Below are positions 1 through 9,144 of a DNA stretch of 64,000 bases, piece by piece. The notes under the pieces are model-generated. The model was not told the DNA's origin. It was given only the letters and a program-made list of their open reading frames with translations, and searched no databases. The DNA comes from Eubacteriaceae bacterium. Lineage in GTDB: Bacteria > Bacillota > Clostridia > Peptostreptococcales > Anaerovoracaceae. The position numbers were made by a program, and so were the translations under genes. Positions within the stretch are counted from its first letter, which is position 1. Every line of letters begins with the position of its first letter. The DNA lies in assembly GCA_902362805.1 (NCBI GenBank), contig CABIXY010000001.1, positions 124,001 to 188,000 on the forward strand. The letters run 5' to 3'.

Positions 1-1224
1 AATGAAAAAGGCTATTACTATATTGGAGAGGACAGTATACCGTTGAAAAATGCTAGCGTCGGATATCGTATGATGTATATGGATTACGAGACGAAAAAGG
101 AAATCTATCTCTGCAATCGTCCCGGCTGTGAACACGATTCAGAGAACTGTCCGGCAGTTTTCAGTGACCAAGAAATTTTACCCGGCAGCAGCCTGTTTTA
201 CTATGACGGTTATCTATATCTCTTTGCACACGATCAAGATCAGTCAGGAGGATGGTCCATCGATCACAATGGGTCCTCAGATGCTATGGATGGAGATAAC
301 ACGGCCTTTGTTAGTACGCCGGCATCGCTATACCGTATGAATCCTGACGGAACAGATCGGAAAAAAGTCTATACCTTCGACGAGGCATTATCTCTGGAGG
401 ACTTGGTAATGGCTTCTGGTGATTCTCTCTACTTTATTACAAAAAAAGTCTCAAGCAAAGAGGTTGATGACCAAACCACCTATTTTGCCTCTTCGGAAAG
501 AGAGTTTGTCAGCCTGGGTCTGCGTGATTGGAAGATACGCGAGGTGTGTGAATTGGATACAGACGCTTCTATCATAGGAGCCTTTGGCAATCATCTTGTC
601 ATGCAACAGACTATCTTTGATCATGAACTATCTGACAAAGAGATCATGGACGACAATCAATATATAGATGCATATCAGAAATCCTACGCCTCTTTTGCTG
701 TTTTAAATATTACAGACGGTAAAACAGAAGAAGTTGCCAAAGCGGAAAATAAAAAAATCAATACCTATGAAGTAGCAGGTGACTGTCTCTATCTGTCCAC
801 AGAGGGAGAAAATAAGATTGAACAGATTAATTTGCAAACGAAGAAAAAAAGAACCTTGGCTGAAACGGCAGACAGCTGTATTGATGAGGCCTATGACGAT
901 GTTCTTCGCTGTTCTTCCTGGAGCGCTGAAGATGGCGAAAAAACGGATTTTACTATGTGCTTTGTAAATCTGCAGGATGGAAGTATTGAAAAATCGGGAT
1001 TAAAAATGACTTCCATGGAGGGAGATATACAAATACGGGCGGAACTTGCAGATCAGTTCCTTGTTCTCTATGACTATGACGCTAAAAAAGATCTGATGTA
1101 TGAAGGTCAGTATAACCTCAATGGTGCTAAATACGCTTTGATTAGTAAAAAGGATTTGTACACCGGTAAGCCAAATTATCAGACCATCGACCTGATCAGT
1201 TCTGGTATGGGCATATTTGAATGA
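1..1224 (+). CDS. 5'-truncated beta-propeller-like surface protein
   Basis: The frame is open from base 1, so this gene enters the window already in progress; the TTG at 43 is only the first start-like codon inside it. The protein alternates short aromatic strands (GYYYIGED, YFITKK, LYLST, FLVLYDY) with charged turns, as in DUF5050-like or six-bladed propeller lipoproteins of Firmicutes. No signal peptide can be seen because the N-terminus is missing. It contains a Cys-rich stretch (LCNRPGCEHDSENCP). It ends 11 bases before the ABC ATPase start, so it probably belongs to the same operon, perhaps as an extracytoplasmic partner. The specific function is unknown. Confidence 0.6.
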   Translation, partial: NEKGYYYIGEDSIPLKNASVGYRMMYMDYETKKEIYLCNRPGCEHDSENCPAVFSDQEILPGSSLFYYDGYLYLFAHDQDQSGGWSIDHNGSSDAMDGDNTAFVSTPASLYRMNPDGTDRKKVYTFDEALSLEDLVMASGDSLYFITKKVSSKEVDDQTTYFASSEREFVSLGLRDWKIREVCELDTDASIIGAFGNHLVMQQTIFDHELSDKEIMDDNQYIDAYQKSYASFAVLNITDGKTEEVAKAENKKINTYEVAGDCLYLSTEGENKIEQINLQTKKKRTLAETADSCIDEAYDDVLRCSSWSAEDGEKTDFTMCFVNLQDGSIEKSGLKMTSMEGDIQIRAELADQFLVLYDYDAKKDLMYEGQYNLNGAKYALISKKDLYTGKPNYQTIDLISSGMGIFE

Positions 1225-1235
1225 GGGGTGAAAAT

Positions 1236-1964
1236 ATGTTAGAACTAAAATCAGTTTCCAAAAAGTATGGTGATAAATTTGCCCTGCAGGATATTTCCCT
1301 TTCTCTTTCAGAAGGAATCTATGGGATTTTAGGTCCCAATGGAGCAGGTAAATCTACCTTGATGAACATCATCACAGAAAATCTATCACCAGATACCGGT
1401 GAAGTTCTCTGGAACGGCAAGCCGATTAAGGAACTGGGTGCGGACTATCGGGCAATTCTTGGTTATGCACCACAGCAGCAGGGTCTCTATGACACTTTCA
1501 CTGGCCGCCGATTTCTCAGCTATATGGGTGCCTTGAAGGGAATTCCCAAAGAAAAGATAAAGAGCGAAATAGAGGAAGCTGCGAATTCTGTCAACTTGCT
1601 GGTGAAGATGGACCGCCCTATCGGCACGTATTCTGGCGGCATGAAGCAGCGTCTCTTAATTGCCCAGGCAATCATGGGAGACCCAAAGCTGTTAATTCTC
1701 GATGAGCCGACAGCTGGGCTCGATCCGAAGGAACGTGTGAATATCAGAGAAAAAATGAAAGCGCTTTCTGAAGGGAAAATCATTTTGATGGCAACACACG
1801 TAGTTTCAGATATTCAGTCCATTGCCAAGGAGATCATCATGCTCAAGTCAGGTCAAATCGCAGCAAATGACAGTGTAGATGCCTTATGCGCCAAGTTTGA
1901 AGGGGCATCTGACCTGGAAACGGTATATATGACCGTATTTGGAGAGGTGGCACACCATGATTAG
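1236..1964 (+). CDS. ABC transporter ATP-binding protein
   Basis: A 242-aa ABC ATPase with every hallmark: Walker A GPNGAGKST (about residues 31-39), Q-loop around YAPQQQGLYD, signature YSGGMKQRL, Walker B LLILDEPTAGLDP and the switch His in ATHVVSD. The ATG at 1236 is preferred to the one at 1221 because GAGGGGTG precedes it at good spacing. It resembles the CcmA/BcrA-type ATPases that drive two-gene export or permease-regulating systems. Its end overlaps the permease start by 8 bases, so the two are translationally coupled. The substrate cannot be read from sequence. Confidence 0.9.
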   Translation: MLELKSVSKKYGDKFALQDISLSLSEGIYGILGPNGAGKSTLMNIITENLSPDTGEVLWNGKPIKELGADYRAILGYAPQQQGLYDTFTGRRFLSYMGALKGIPKEKIKSEIEEAANSVNLLVKMDRPIGTYSGGMKQRLLIAQAIMGDPKLLILDEPTAGLDPKERVNIREKMKALSEGKIILMATHVVSDIQSIAKEIIMLKSGQIAANDSVDALCAKFEGASDLETVYMTVFGEVAHHD

Positions 1965-4344
1965 GCTCCTGCATTTTGAACTGGATAAGATATGGAGAAA
2001 ACCCAGCTTTCTACTATCCGTGGCAGTTCTAATCATCCTCAACGTGTTTCTTCTCTGGTACACGAACCTGTCGGATAGTGAAACCCCTCCTCTATCCTCA
2101 TATAAGGCAGTGCAGCGGGATATGGAGAAACTGACAGAGTCAGAAAAAAAGAAGTTTATAGAGCTTCTATACGATGATATCAAAGGTGCCAATGTGGTTA
2201 ATAATGTCCTCAACTACCGCAACTTTGCTGACGAAAATATGGGCAAAGCCATGGAGAAAAAAGCAAAAGCCGAAAATCCGGGTATTTTTGAGAAATATTA
2301 CGAGAAATTTATCTCAGGAAATTACTTGAAATATACAGATTCTCTGCAGCAGGAAACCGCATTAATTACTGAAATATATGACGAAGCCCGAAGGGTATTT
2401 CATTATGGCAATTATTTGGCGGATATAGAAAAAAGAAAAAATACCCTGCAAGGAATTTCCGTCTTTTCCTCTGAGGGCGGAAAAAGTTTTTCAGCCCGTA
2501 ATTTAAAAAAAGAAGCGGCAGATTATGAAGCGCTTTCTTCTATCCGCACTGAATTCTCCCCATCAAAGGGAATCACCTCTGCGGATTCGCCTGAAATGAC
2601 GGATTTGCTATTATTGCTATCGGTGTTTCTCTTTGCCTCAGCGTTGATTTATGAAGAAAAAGAAAAAAAGTTGTTTTTGATTACCAGGTCTACTCCCGCA
2701 GGGAGAACAAAGAGCATCTCGGCAAAACTGGCCGCTTTAGCAATCCACTGTTTTACTGTTACAACGTTATTCTATGGAGTAAATCTGGCATTTTTCGCGA
2801 CAACAACAGGTGTGGGCAGTTTATTCCGCAGTTTACAGTCGATATCCAGCTACATGGGCAGTAATCTGCAGATATCAGTATTGACTTATTTGGCATTAGG
2901 GTTGATTACGAAGACGATCGTATTCTTTGTGATTGGTGCAGTTTTGGTATCTGTGGCGATTTTATCAAAGCAAAGCTTTTTGCCTTATCTGGCAGGAACT
3001 GTATTAATGGGAAGCAGTATGCTGCTGTATCTTTTGGTGCCGGCCAGTGCAGCAGTTAACTGGCTGAAATATTTAAATCCCATAGGACTGCTGCATACTG
3101 AGGAATTATATGGTGCTTACTTGAACTTTAACTTATTTGGTCATCCTGTATCGCGCCTTCACCTGTCCTGGTTTATTTTGATCTTATATAGTCTTTGCGC
3201 TACCGTTTTTACAGTCAGAGCATTTGTGCAAAGTCGAAATCTGGAAGTCAGCAGAATAGAGTTGCCAGCTTTTTCTCATTTTAAGCCCCATGTAAACCTT
3301 TACCGCCACGAGGGATATAAGATTTTGATTATGAACCGGGCACTGGTGGTATTACTGGCCTTCACACTGCTATTTGGATATCAGCATCTGACAAAAACTT
3401 ATACGCTGACGCCGACAGAAACCTATTATCAAAACATGATGATGGATCTGGCGGGAGATTTGACGCCTGAGAAAACTTCTCTCATTGAGAAGGAAAACAA
3501 TCGCTATGAGAACGCATTCGAAAAAATAAGCCAAATCGAGGAGATGGTGTCTAAGGGAAAAGTTAGTGAGCAGGAAGGAGAAAATATGAAATCTCCTTAC
3601 TACAGCGAGACAGCCTTTTATCCAGCATTTCAGAAAGTGCTCAATCAGTATGACTACGTGAAAGAGACAGGAGGAAAGTTCGTATATGATACGGGTTATG
3701 TTCTTCTTCTGGGTCTGGCAGACAACAACAGGCTGCAGGATTTCATTCTTTTGACAGCTTGTATCATCTTTTCCTTCAGCGCCGTGTTTTCGATGGAATA
3801 TAGGGAAAAATCGTGGTATCTTTTGGGATCCACGGTGGCGGGAAGGAAAAAAGTTTATCGGAGTAAAGTAATTCTCTGCATGGTAACTATATTGCCGGTA
3901 TTTCTCCTAGGCTGGCTTTGCCAGGTGCTGCAAGTCGTGCAGAGCTGCCCTCTAAATCAAATAACTGCATCGTCTATGGCTCTGCCCCAATGCAGGGAGA
4001 TTGGCGTAGATGTGCCAATCATCGTATTCATTTTGTTGATGGTGTTGCTGCAGTTGTTGACGTTAGTCTGCGTGTTGTTGGTCACATTGGTTCTCTCTCA
4101 ATGGCTAAAGAACCATCTGCTGGCGCTGTTCACGTCGGTTCTGCTGCTGATTGTGCCGGTAGTGCTAAATGCAATGGGACTTTCCTTTGCTAAATGGGCA
4201 TCGCTGTTCCCGCTCTTCGATGGAACAGCAAGTTGTCTTGAAGATCAAGGAATAAATGTCTGCCTGGGATATCTGATTGCGACAGCCATCCTAATCATAG
4301 GATGTAGTCTGGCGCTGAGAAAAGCCTCAACGAAATCAAACTAA
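1957..4344 (+). CDS. Large ABC-2-like permease
   Basis: A 795-aa membrane protein made of two similar halves. Each has an N-terminal hydrophobic anchor, a long charged extracytoplasmic loop (about residues 40-220 and 480-590) and a cluster of roughly five to six hydrophobic segments. Each cluster is preceded by a similar phrase (LIYEEKEKKLFLITRSTPAGR and FSMEYREKSWYLLGSTVAGRKK). This fits a fused tandem ABC-2-type permease. The ATG at 1957 has GGAGAGGTGG upstream, better than the TTG at 1939. It pairs with the ATPase before it; the exported substrate is unknown (a lipid, peptide or lantibiotic-type role is possible). Confidence 0.8.
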   Translation: MIRLLHFELDKIWRKPSFLLSVAVLIILNVFLLWYTNLSDSETPPLSSYKAVQRDMEKLTESEKKKFIELLYDDIKGANVVNNVLNYRNFADENMGKAMEKKAKAENPGIFEKYYEKFISGNYLKYTDSLQQETALITEIYDEARRVFHYGNYLADIEKRKNTLQGISVFSSEGGKSFSARNLKKEAADYEALSSIRTEFSPSKGITSADSPEMTDLLLLLSVFLFASALIYEEKEKKLFLITRSTPAGRTKSISAKLAALAIHCFTVTTLFYGVNLAFFATTTGVGSLFRSLQSISSYMGSNLQISVLTYLALGLITKTIVFFVIGAVLVSVAILSKQSFLPYLAGTVLMGSSMLLYLLVPASAAVNWLKYLNPIGLLHTEELYGAYLNFNLFGHPVSRLHLSWFILILYSLCATVFTVRAFVQSRNLEVSRIELPAFSHFKPHVNLYRHEGYKILIMNRALVVLLAFTLLFGYQHLTKTYTLTPTETYYQNMMMDLAGDLTPEKTSLIEKENNRYENAFEKISQIEEMVSKGKVSEQEGENMKSPYYSETAFYPAFQKVLNQYDYVKETGGKFVYDTGYVLLLGLADNNRLQDFILLTACIIFSFSAVFSMEYREKSWYLLGSTVAGRKKVYRSKVILCMVTILPVFLLGWLCQVLQVVQSCPLNQITASSMALPQCREIGVDVPIIVFILLMVLLQLLTLVCVLLVTLVLSQWLKNHLLALFTSVLLLIVPVVLNAMGLSFAKWASLFPLFDGTASCLEDQGINVCLGYLIATAILIIGCSLALRKASTKSN

Positions 4345-4457
4345 AATACTTGTGAAAATCTAACGCATTGACACCTACCCTGCATTGGATTAAACTATAA
4401 CAGATGCAGGGGACTTCACTCCGCTTTAAAATATATTGTAAACAGGGAGATTATAAG

Positions 4458-5726
4458 GTGAAAAAGAATTTCAAGACAGGTTTGATTGCGGGGCTTCTGA
4501 TCGGGGTCCTTGCGACAGCAGGAATTGGCAGCGCTGCGTTTTTTGCTACAGACGGCTTTACCAATTTGACTATGGAAAAAAATCGGTTAGATTTAAGGTC
4601 TATTAACGAAAATATACGGGATTTAGAGACGATGATTGATGAAGATTATCTCAACAAAAAAGACAATGAACAGTTGGAACAGTATATATATAAAGGCCTG
4701 CTAGCAGGCTTAGGGGATCCATATTCTGAATATTATACGGCATCGGAATACAAGAGGTTAAAAACGGAGACAACAGGAAATTACTGTGGTATCGGTGTGA
4801 GAATAATCCAAGAGAGTAAGACGATGAAGACGACGGTAGCAGAGGTATTTGAAGACAGTCCTGCACTGGAGGCAGGCATGGAGGCAGATGATATTATTAA
4901 AGCTGTGAATGATGTAGATGTTTCAACGATGGACATGGATGAAATCGTCAACAATCATATTCTCGGCAAAGAAGGCACGAAGATTGAGATGCAGGTTTAC
5001 AGACCATCGATTAAAAAAACGCTCTCTTTTGATATAGAACGACGTCAAGTAGAAGCCCAATATGTAAAAAGTGAAATGCTGCAAAATAAAATCGGCTATA
5101 TCAGTATCTCCTCTTTTGCCGTAGCAACGACAAATCAATTTAATTCTGCTATAAAAAATCTCAGGAGACAGGGAGCAGAAAGCTTGATAATAGACTTGAG
5201 AAATAATCCAGGCGGCGTACTGAACAGCGCTGTTGATATGTTGGCAAGTCTCTTGCCCGACGGTGTACTGGTCTATACCAAAGATAAAAATGGCAAAGGC
5301 GATCATTATGAATCCAAAGATGGGCAGATTTACTATAAAAACGACAATGGCTATAAAGACAAGGCCTATCCGAAGAAAGACAGTGGGAAGCTGGAACTGC
5401 CTATGGCAGTTCTGATTAACGGAGATTCTGCCAGTGCTTCAGAAGTCTTCGCACAAGCTATGAAGGATTATCAGTGGGCGACTATCATCGGAACCCAGAG
5501 TTACGGAAAAGGCATTGTCCAGAATTTGATTCCGCTGACGGACGGAACGGCGGTGAAATTGACAGTGTCCAGTTATTATACAAAGAATGGCAGTGTGATT
5601 CAAGGTAAAGGTGTCACACCGGATATCAAAGTGGAACAGAAAGGGAAATGGAAAAATTCTACGCTGTTGCCGCCTCACGACGAGGACGCACAGCTGCAGC
5701 GTGCTATAAAGGAATTAAATCAATAA
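4458..5726 (+). CDS. S41 C-terminal processing peptidase (CtpA-like)
   Basis: A 422-aa secreted or membrane-anchored serine protease. The N-terminus KKNFKTGLIAGLLIGVLA is a signal anchor. A PDZ domain follows (about 95-185, with YCGIGVRI and ALEAGMEADDIIKAV). The S41 tail-specific protease core has NGDSASASEVFAQ carrying the nucleophilic Ser and GTQSYGKGIVQ carrying the general-base Lys. The GTG at 4458 is chosen because CAGGGAG precedes it and the signal peptide then starts correctly; the ATG at 4404 would add an unlikely leader. It lies about 110 bases after the permease, probably with its own promoter, and ends at a strong terminator. Likely role: proteolytic processing or turnover of exported proteins. 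Confidence 0.92.
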   Translation: MKKNFKTGLIAGLLIGVLATAGIGSAAFFATDGFTNLTMEKNRLDLRSINENIRDLETMIDEDYLNKKDNEQLEQYIYKGLLAGLGDPYSEYYTASEYKRLKTETTGNYCGIGVRIIQESKTMKTTVAEVFEDSPALEAGMEADDIIKAVNDVDVSTMDMDEIVNNHILGKEGTKIEMQVYRPSIKKTLSFDIERRQVEAQYVKSEMLQNKIGYISISSFAVATTNQFNSAIKNLRRQGAESLIIDLRNNPGGVLNSAVDMLASLLPDGVLVYTKDKNGKGDHYESKDGQIYYKNDNGYKDKAYPKKDSGKLELPMAVLINGDSASASEVFAQAMKDYQWATIIGTQSYGKGIVQNLIPLTDGTAVKLTVSSYYTKNGSVIQGKGVTPDIKVEQKGKWKNSTLLPPHDEDAQLQRAIKELNQ

Positions 5727-5730
5727 ACAA

Positions 5731-5765
5731 AACAGCGGGAGTTCATCAGACTCCCGCTGTTCTAG
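5731..5765. terminator. Bidirectional intrinsic terminator
   Basis: Perfect 12-bp inverted repeat AACAGCGGGAGT / ACTCCCGCTGTT with a 7-base loop. A-rich sequence lies on the left and TCTAGCTTTTT on the right, so it can serve both the rightward protease gene and the leftward FMN-binding gene, whose stop codon begins at 5762. Confidence 0.85.
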
Positions 5766-6154
5766 CTTTTTATCAATTGCCGGCGAAAGAGCGCGTCATT
5801 GACTGCTCCTTTTATTACTTGGCTGGATATGGTAGCACCGCTGATTGCATCCACTTCATAAGTATTTTTCTTTATCATAGTGGCGACAATTTTTTCTGCC
5901 TTTTGCCCCAGTCCGTTGTCATGTTTCTTAATCGTAATATTTTGAATCTCGTGGTCTTTAATAGAGACTTCAACGGCTGCTTTCACTAAAGTCGTTTTTT
6001 CCTCACCGTAATAAGTACCATCCTCGATCTGTGACAAATCGATAGTGGAGAATTGTAAACGGTCGATTTCATTTTTCTGCTTGATAAATAAAAACCCGAA
6101 GAAGAGCAAAACTACGGCGAATATGATACCGCAATATTTTAATATTTTTTTCAT
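5762..6154 (-). CDS. Membrane-anchored FMN-binding domain protein
   Basis: A 130-aa protein with an N-terminal membrane anchor (YCGIIFAVVLLFFGFLFI) followed by an FMN_bind (PF04205-type) domain ending in DAISGATISSQVI. This is the SGAT(x)S motif, whose Thr/Ser takes the covalent FMN in RnfG/NqrC relatives. GAGGTAAACGGCA precedes the ATG. It is the last gene of a leftward TetR - flavodoxin - FMN-binding operon, suggesting electron transfer or flavin redox function outside the membrane. The electron donor and acceptor are unknown. The length is typical of single-domain members. Confidence 0.85.
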   Translation of the reverse strand: MKKILKYCGIIFAVVLLFFGFLFIKQKNEIDRLQFSTIDLSQIEDGTYYGEEKTTLVKAAVEVSIKDHEIQNITIKKHDNGLGQKAEKIVATMIKKNTYEVDAISGATISSQVIKGAVNDALFRRQLIKS

Positions 6155-6166
6155 TGCCGTTTACCT

Positions 6167-6676
6167 CTATTCTAAACCCACATAATCTATCAGAGGCTTT
6201 AGATCTTCCCTGGATGTATGGTCAAAGGAAGCACGAAGGACTTGATAAGTTTCTGGATTACTTTTCTTCAATATCTTGCAGAACATTTTCATCATTAATT
6301 TATGTTTAAAACCCATTTTCTCATAAGATAAACCGCTGTGGAAGTAAAAAAACTCCACTTGGGCAGCTTCTGTCTCCGTCAGGTTTTTTGCAATAGTTTC
6401 TTTTGTCTCTGGTGCATCCGGCGGCATAGCCCCAGTGGCGTAAACAATGACTTTTTTTCCTTGGAGTTCTGGCAGCTTCGATTTGAACCAAGTAATACCA
6501 TTGATAGAACCAGCGTAGATACCGCCCCCATAAATGACAGTCTCATAATCGGAGAAATCAATGTCATTACGATTTTCGAAAGATTTGATATCACATTGCA
6601 GTTCTTCACTAAGCCATCCGGCGTACTTCTCAGCAAAGCCCGTGGAACTTTTATAGATGATTACTGTTTTATTCAT
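6167..6676 (-). CDS. Flavodoxin-domain protein
   Basis: A 169-aa protein starting MNKTVIIYKSSTGFAEKYA. The phosphate-binding loop (YKSSTGFAEKYA) and the later strand-turn YETVIYGGGIYAGSING are characteristic of the flavodoxin_5 / HemG-like flavodoxin branch. RBS GGGGATACAA precedes the ATG. Its start overlaps the tetR stop by 8 bases and an FMN-binding protein follows 12 bases on, so the three genes are one transcript. It probably carries FMN and moves electrons. The family includes protoporphyrinogen-oxidase-like proteins, but nothing here points to heme synthesis. Confidence 0.85.
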   Translation of the reverse strand: MNKTVIIYKSSTGFAEKYAGWLSEELQCDIKSFENRNDIDFSDYETVIYGGGIYAGSINGITWFKSKLPELQGKKVIVYATGAMPPDAPETKETIAKNLTETEAAQVEFFYFHSGLSYEKMGFKHKLMMKMFCKILKKSNPETYQVLRASFDHTSREDLKPLIDYVGLE

Positions 6677-7238
6677 TTGTATCCCCTTTCAATTGTAAAA
6701 GAAATGCATCATAAGCCATGTCTAACTGTTTTAAAACATCTTCCTCTTCTACGTCGATGTTTGATGATGTTGCCATAGAGGAAATTCCCATGGTGTAGAT
6801 GATCATGTGTAGATGAAGGACTTTTGCCTTTTCCATACTGAGACCTAAGGAGTCTGCAATAAATTCTCTGATCTGTGAACTACTTTCTCTATGATATAGA
6901 TCGCTCAGTGAGCAGACGTCGGGTTGTTCTCGCAAGAAATAGAGTTTAAACAGGTTTGGTTCATCTTTAGCGAACTTTAAGTAAGATCGGCCTGTGCTGC
7001 GAAAATAATCTGCCTTGTCAATACGGGCAGCGATAAATTCTCTGATGAACTTAGCTGTTCTTTCAATCAGGTCCCGTTTGACCCCGTCCATATTTGCACA
7101 ATAACTGTAAATTGGCTGGACAGAGCAATTTAGCTTTGCAGCAATATTTTTCACTAGCAAGGCCTCAAGACCCTCGTTTCTAACGATGTCAAAAGCGGCA
7201 TCGATAATCATTTCTTTTGTTATTTTTTGTTTTGGCAT
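6669..7238 (-). CDS. TetR/AcrR family regulator
   Basis: A 189-aa protein with an N-terminal TetR helix-turn-helix (about residues 5-50: IIDAAFDIVRNEGLEALLVKN then IAAKLNCSVQPIYSYCANMD) and an all-helical ligand-binding C-terminal part. RBS AGGAGGGTCTT precedes the ATG. Immediately upstream is a 41-bp near-perfect palindrome (7251-7291) that is the obvious autoregulatory operator. It overlaps the flavodoxin gene and probably represses this three-gene redox operon. The inducer is unknown. Confidence 0.9.
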   Translation of the reverse strand: MPKQKITKEMIIDAAFDIVRNEGLEALLVKNIAAKLNCSVQPIYSYCANMDGVKRDLIERTAKFIREFIAARIDKADYFRSTGRSYLKFAKDEPNLFKLYFLREQPDVCSLSDLYHRESSSQIREFIADSLGLSMEKAKVLHLHMIIYTMGISSMATSSNIDVEEEDVLKQLDMAYDAFLLQLKGDTNE

Positions 7239-7250
7239 AAGACCCTCCTA

Positions 7251-7291
7251 TATAATCTATTTATATAAAATATTTATATAAATAGATTATA
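7251..7291. promoter_or_regulatory. 41-bp palindromic operator upstream of tetR
   Basis: Two perfect 19-base arms (TATAATCTATTTATATAAA and its reverse complement) are separated by ATA, 12 bases upstream of the tetR ATG and covering its RBS-proximal promoter. It is extremely A+T rich and contains TATAAT-like boxes on both strands. A dyad this long and exact beside a TetR gene is most simply its operator. Confidence 0.75.
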
Positions 7292-7315
7292 TAACATTTC
7301 GGCAAAATGTCAAGA

Positions 7316-7336
7316 AAAGTTTTACACACCTGTGGA
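7316..7336 (+). repeat. 21-bp direct repeat, left copy
   Basis: AAAGTTTTACACACCTGTGG followed by A, identical to 9429-9449. It is followed by CCTGTGGATAG, which resembles a DnaA box (TTATCCACA on the other strand with one mismatch). The pair flanks the 166-aa membrane protein and the Rpn-family gene. Confidence 0.7.
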
Positions 7337-7526
7337 CGAACCTGTGGATAGATTTTTTTCATAAGTGTATAATACTTTCCTCTCAAGTTCTGTTGTACGA
7401 GTAATACTAAAGTATGCATTTACTTATAGCCTATTTACAAGGATTATGACAAAGATTAAAGTAAAGCTACAGTAACAAATAGCCAAGTACAGGGTATCGA
7501 GGATAAAAGAAAGGGGATTTTTAATT

Positions 7527-8027
7527 ATGTTGAAAATTTTTGTTGGCATCGTACTGCTATGTTTCTCTGTTGGCGATTATGTGCAATTTGCGGCACCTTT
7601 TGCAGGCGCGGTCATCATCGCTTATGAATTGGTTCAGATGAGAAAGATGGACGAAAGTTTTAATACAGCTATTGTAAGCACAGTCGCTTTTGCAGTTTAT
7701 CAGCTAATCAGTGTGGGGCTTTCTTTTCTGCCGATTTACGAAACAGGTAACTTCAGCGGTTATTTATACGCAGGTAAAACCATTTTGATTACCATTCTTC
7801 TGCTGACACTGTATGCAGCCTTTAAAAGAGGGTATGGCCGCAGGGTCTTTGGAATTTTCGGTCTGATTGCGATGAATGTCGGGACAGCCGCAGTAATATT
7901 GCTGGCGCCTGTAATCAATTTAGGATACGACGAAATCACAATCGGTATGGCAGCATTGGTATATGCCTTCATCTTGGGTTACGTGGGTTCAGATATGAGA
8001 ATGATGTATCTGTCCGAAGAGATATAA
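7527..8027 (+). CDS. Small multi-spanning membrane protein, unknown
   Basis: A 166-aa hydrophobic protein with about five predicted membrane segments (IFVGIVLLCFSVGDYVQFAA, AGAVIIAYELV, AIVSTVAFAVYQLISVGLSF, TILITILLLTLYAA, IFGLIAMNVGTAAVILL, ALVYAFILGYVG). RBS AAAGGGGAT lies upstream. It is a monocistronic gene closed by a strong terminator. I do not recognise a family. It sits between the two copies of a 21-bp direct repeat together with the Rpn gene. Confidence 0.7.
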   Translation: MLKIFVGIVLLCFSVGDYVQFAAPFAGAVIIAYELVQMRKMDESFNTAIVSTVAFAVYQLISVGLSFLPIYETGNFSGYLYAGKTILITILLLTLYAAFKRGYGRRVFGIFGLIAMNVGTAAVILLAPVINLGYDEITIGMAALVYAFILGYVGSDMRMMYLSEEI

Positions 8028-8066
8028 GAAGTTTCTGCGGTCTTTTCTTTCATAAGTTAAAATAGA

Positions 8067-8108
8067 GACAAGGGAATGTCCAAAAGCGCGGCATTCCCTT
8101 GTCTTATT
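8067..8108 (+). terminator. Intrinsic terminator
   Basis: 12-bp perfect stem GACAAGGGAATG / CATTCCCTTGTC with a 13-base loop, then TTATTTAATT, 40 bases after the membrane-protein stop. Confidence 0.75.
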
Positions 8109-8169
8109 TAATTCATATTGACGATTTTTACATTTTATGGTAATATAGAAGAAAATTGAAAGGAAATAT

Positions 8170-9144
8170 ATGGGAAAAATGGATTACAATGACATGAAAG
8201 ACCGCCTTAAACTGACTAATGATCTGGTTTTCTATCTGGTATACGGAGCTGGAACGGAAGCTTCTAACGCGGCCTTAACTGCCCTTCTGAATGTGGTACT
8301 TGGTAGAGAGAAGGATCCTATCATAAATGTAAAGGTCTTGAATACAGTTCATAAGGGATTCCAGCCAGGGGACAAGTGCACAGTGATGGATGTCAAGGCG
8401 GAATCTTCTCAAGGTGAAAATTTTGACGTAGAAATGCAATGTGGCAACTTAAAGTTCTTTGGAAACAGAACTTTGGCATATGGAGCAAAAATGGTGAATT
8501 CTTCGTTGGCAAAGGGAGATGACTATGATAAAATGAAGAAAAGCATCATCATATCTTTTATTGATGACTGGATGTTTCCAGAAATACCAGAACTGCATAC
8601 TGAATTTCAGTTGAGAGAAAAGGCCTGGGGCTTTTCTTTAACAGATAGGCTGGTAATACATTTTCTTGAGCTTGGGAAGATAAATGATCGGAAACCTCCA
8701 GAGGAGATGACATCTCTGGAAAGATTTTGTACATATCTCAAATACACCGGAGATGACACGAAAAAAGACTATGTAGATAAACTGTTTGAAACGGGAGAGG
8801 AGGCTATCGCCATGTCGGAACGTGTTTACAGAGATATAACAGAAGATGAGAGTCTGCAAGATCTGCTGAGAAGGCAGGAATTAGCAGAGCATGATAATGC
8901 GACCAGAATGATGATTATGAAAACAGAAGCGATAAAACAGGGTCTAGAGGAAGGACGTCAAGAAGGGTTTGAACAAGGAATTGAGCAAGGGCTTGAACAA
9001 GGGCTTGAAGTAGGTATTGCAGCGTTAATTCAGGATAATCTTGAAGACGGGAAAGTGAGAGAACAGATCGTCGATAAGCTACAGCGGCGTTTTGACCTAG
9101 ATCAAGAAAAGGCAGAATATTATTTTGACAAGTATAGTAAATAA
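8170..9144 (+). CDS. Rpn family PD-(D/E)XK nuclease / transposase-like protein
   Basis: A 324-aa protein of the PDDEXK_2 / Rpn family, a mobile, multicopy group in gut Firmicutes. Family signs are the opening KLTNDLVFYLVYG, the catalytic-type segment VMDVKAESSQGENFDVEMQ (D, then ExQ in place of ExK), and the C-terminal helical, Gln/Glu/Gly-rich repeats (EEGRQEGFEQGIEQGLEQG). E. coli RpnA-type members cleave DNA and promote RecA-independent recombination. RBS GAAAGGAA precedes the ATG. It stands alone between a terminator and a repeat-rich spacer. Confidence 0.88.
   Translation: MGKMDYNDMKDRLKLTNDLVFYLVYGAGTEASNAALTALLNVVLGREKDPIINVKVLNTVHKGFQPGDKCTVMDVKAESSQGENFDVEMQCGNLKFFGNRTLAYGAKMVNSSLAKGDDYDKMKKSIIISFIDDWMFPEIPELHTEFQLREKAWGFSLTDRLVIHFLELGKINDRKPPEEMTSLERFCTYLKYTGDDTKKDYVDKLFETGEEAIAMSERVYRDITEDESLQDLLRRQELAEHDNATRMMIMKTEAIKQGLEEGRQEGFEQGIEQGLEQGLEVGIAALIQDNLEDGKVREQIVDKLQRRFDLDQEKAEYYFDKYSK

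Noticed and set aside
8170..9144. Complete insertion sequence around the Rpn gene
   Set aside because: No terminal inverted repeats found at its ends; only the wider 21-bp direct repeats flank it, kept as a finding.
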